Positions 6,190 to 6,482 of a stretch of 6,482 nucleotides of DNA are shown here, one piece after another. The DNA is taken from contig WRKE01000195.1 of the NCBI GenBank assembly GCA_009778235.1, positions 1-6,482 on the forward strand, in the 5' to 3' direction. This DNA is from Pseudomonadota bacterium. GTDB lineage: Bacteria; Desulfobacterota; Desulfobulbia; Desulfobulbales; Desulfobulbaceae. The notes under the pieces are model-generated. The model saw only the letters and a list, made by a program, of their open reading frames with translations. It did no database searches and had not been told where the DNA came from. The first letter of the stretch is position 1, and the number at the start of each line of letters is the position of its first letter. The translations under genes and the position numbers were made by a program.

Positions 6190-6482
6190 TCATACCCCGA
6201 TATTGGGCATTGAGGGCACGATCTGGCTTTTGATGATCCCGGCCACTGCCGCCCCCAGTTGGCGATGCGCTTGCCCCTCAAAATGGATTCCGTCCAGCGG
6301 GCTGGCAACGAGCACCTCGGCCGTGTCCAGAAAGGCGCAGCCCAGTTCCCGAGCCATTTGACCGAAGTGGGCGGCAAACTTGCGCGATTTTTCCTCCGCG
6401 TCCCCAAACATTTCCGCATAGGCGGTGAGTGTGGCTATCGGCGGCGGCGCCAACAGCAGCACCTGGGGCGCCCGCCCCTGCC
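6190..6482 (-). CDS. SGNH/GDSL-family hydrolase (esterase-like), C-terminal fragment
   Basis: The 5' end lies beyond the right edge; the frame is open to base 6482 and stops at TGA 6190-6192, giving about 96 visible residues. It begins with GRAPQVLLLAPPPI, the conserved strand-plus-PPP segment of SGNH hydrolases, continues with a helix containing KFAAHFGQMARELGCAFLD, and has ASPLDGIHFEGQAHRQLGAA with the DGIH block V motif that supplies the catalytic Asp and His of the Ser-Asp-His triad. The spacing D-G-I-H followed by H and LG recalls bacterial arylesterase/acyltransferase-type SGNH enzymes. The serine-containing GDSL block, any signal peptide and so the cellular location are outside the window. 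The GTG at 6460-6462 is internal, since the coding pattern continues upstream of it. The substrate is unknown. Confidence 0.85.
   Translation of the reverse strand, partial: QGRAPQVLLLAPPPIATLTAYAEMFGDAEEKSRKFAAHFGQMARELGCAFLDTAEVLVASPLDGIHFEGQAHRQLGAAVAGIIKSQIVPSMPNIGV

Noticed and set aside
6147..6419. Minus-strand open frame overlapping the end of the hydrolase gene in another frame
   Set aside because: The overlapping frame ending at 6190 carries the SGNH DGIH motif and the PPP strand; this one has no motif and is a shadow.

Overview
This is a gene-dense, GC-rich stretch of what looks like an ordinary bacterial chromosome. It holds four complete, recognisable genes, one complete gene of unknown function, and two genes cut by the window edges. 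The biosynthetic arginine decarboxylase, the Ste24-type M48 protease, the SLC13-type permease and the general protein style fit a Gram-negative proteobacterium or a member of the Desulfobacterota. This placement is an impression from the protein sequences; no marker gene is present. I see no rRNA, tRNA, CRISPR array, insertion sequence or phage gene.

Layout from left to right: (1) the last 75 codons of an SLC13/DASS-type anion permease on the + strand. (2) On the - strand, a two-gene unit: speA (arginine decarboxylase, GTG start, strong Shine-Dalgarno, good sigma70-like promoter) followed 16 nt later by a small GNAT acetyltransferase, which converges on the permease gene. (3) A 228-bp intergenic region holding the speA promoter and, further upstream, an AT-rich perfect 15-bp inverted repeat. 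(4) Another - strand pair: a Ste24/CAAX-protease-1-like M48 membrane metallopeptidase, followed after a single base by a SprT-like zinc metalloprotease domain fused to DUF2786. (5) A divergent intergenic region of about 225 bp with a near-consensus promoter (TTGACA, 17 nt, TATAGA) firing rightward. (6) A + strand gene for an unrecognised single-pass membrane-anchored protein of 230 residues. (7) The 3' end of a - strand SGNH/GDSL hydrolase gene, cut by the right edge.

How the genes may work together: speA makes agmatine for polyamine synthesis, and the GNAT just behind it is probably cotranscribed, so an amine substrate is a possible but unproven link. The two metalloproteases are tightly coupled and probably co-expressed; one acts in the membrane, while the other is soluble and related to DNA-protein-crosslink proteases. 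I found no clear evidence of a new multi-gene system. The items most worth a second look are the coupled protease pair, the membrane-anchored unknown, the speA-GNAT pairing and the AT-rich inverted repeat.
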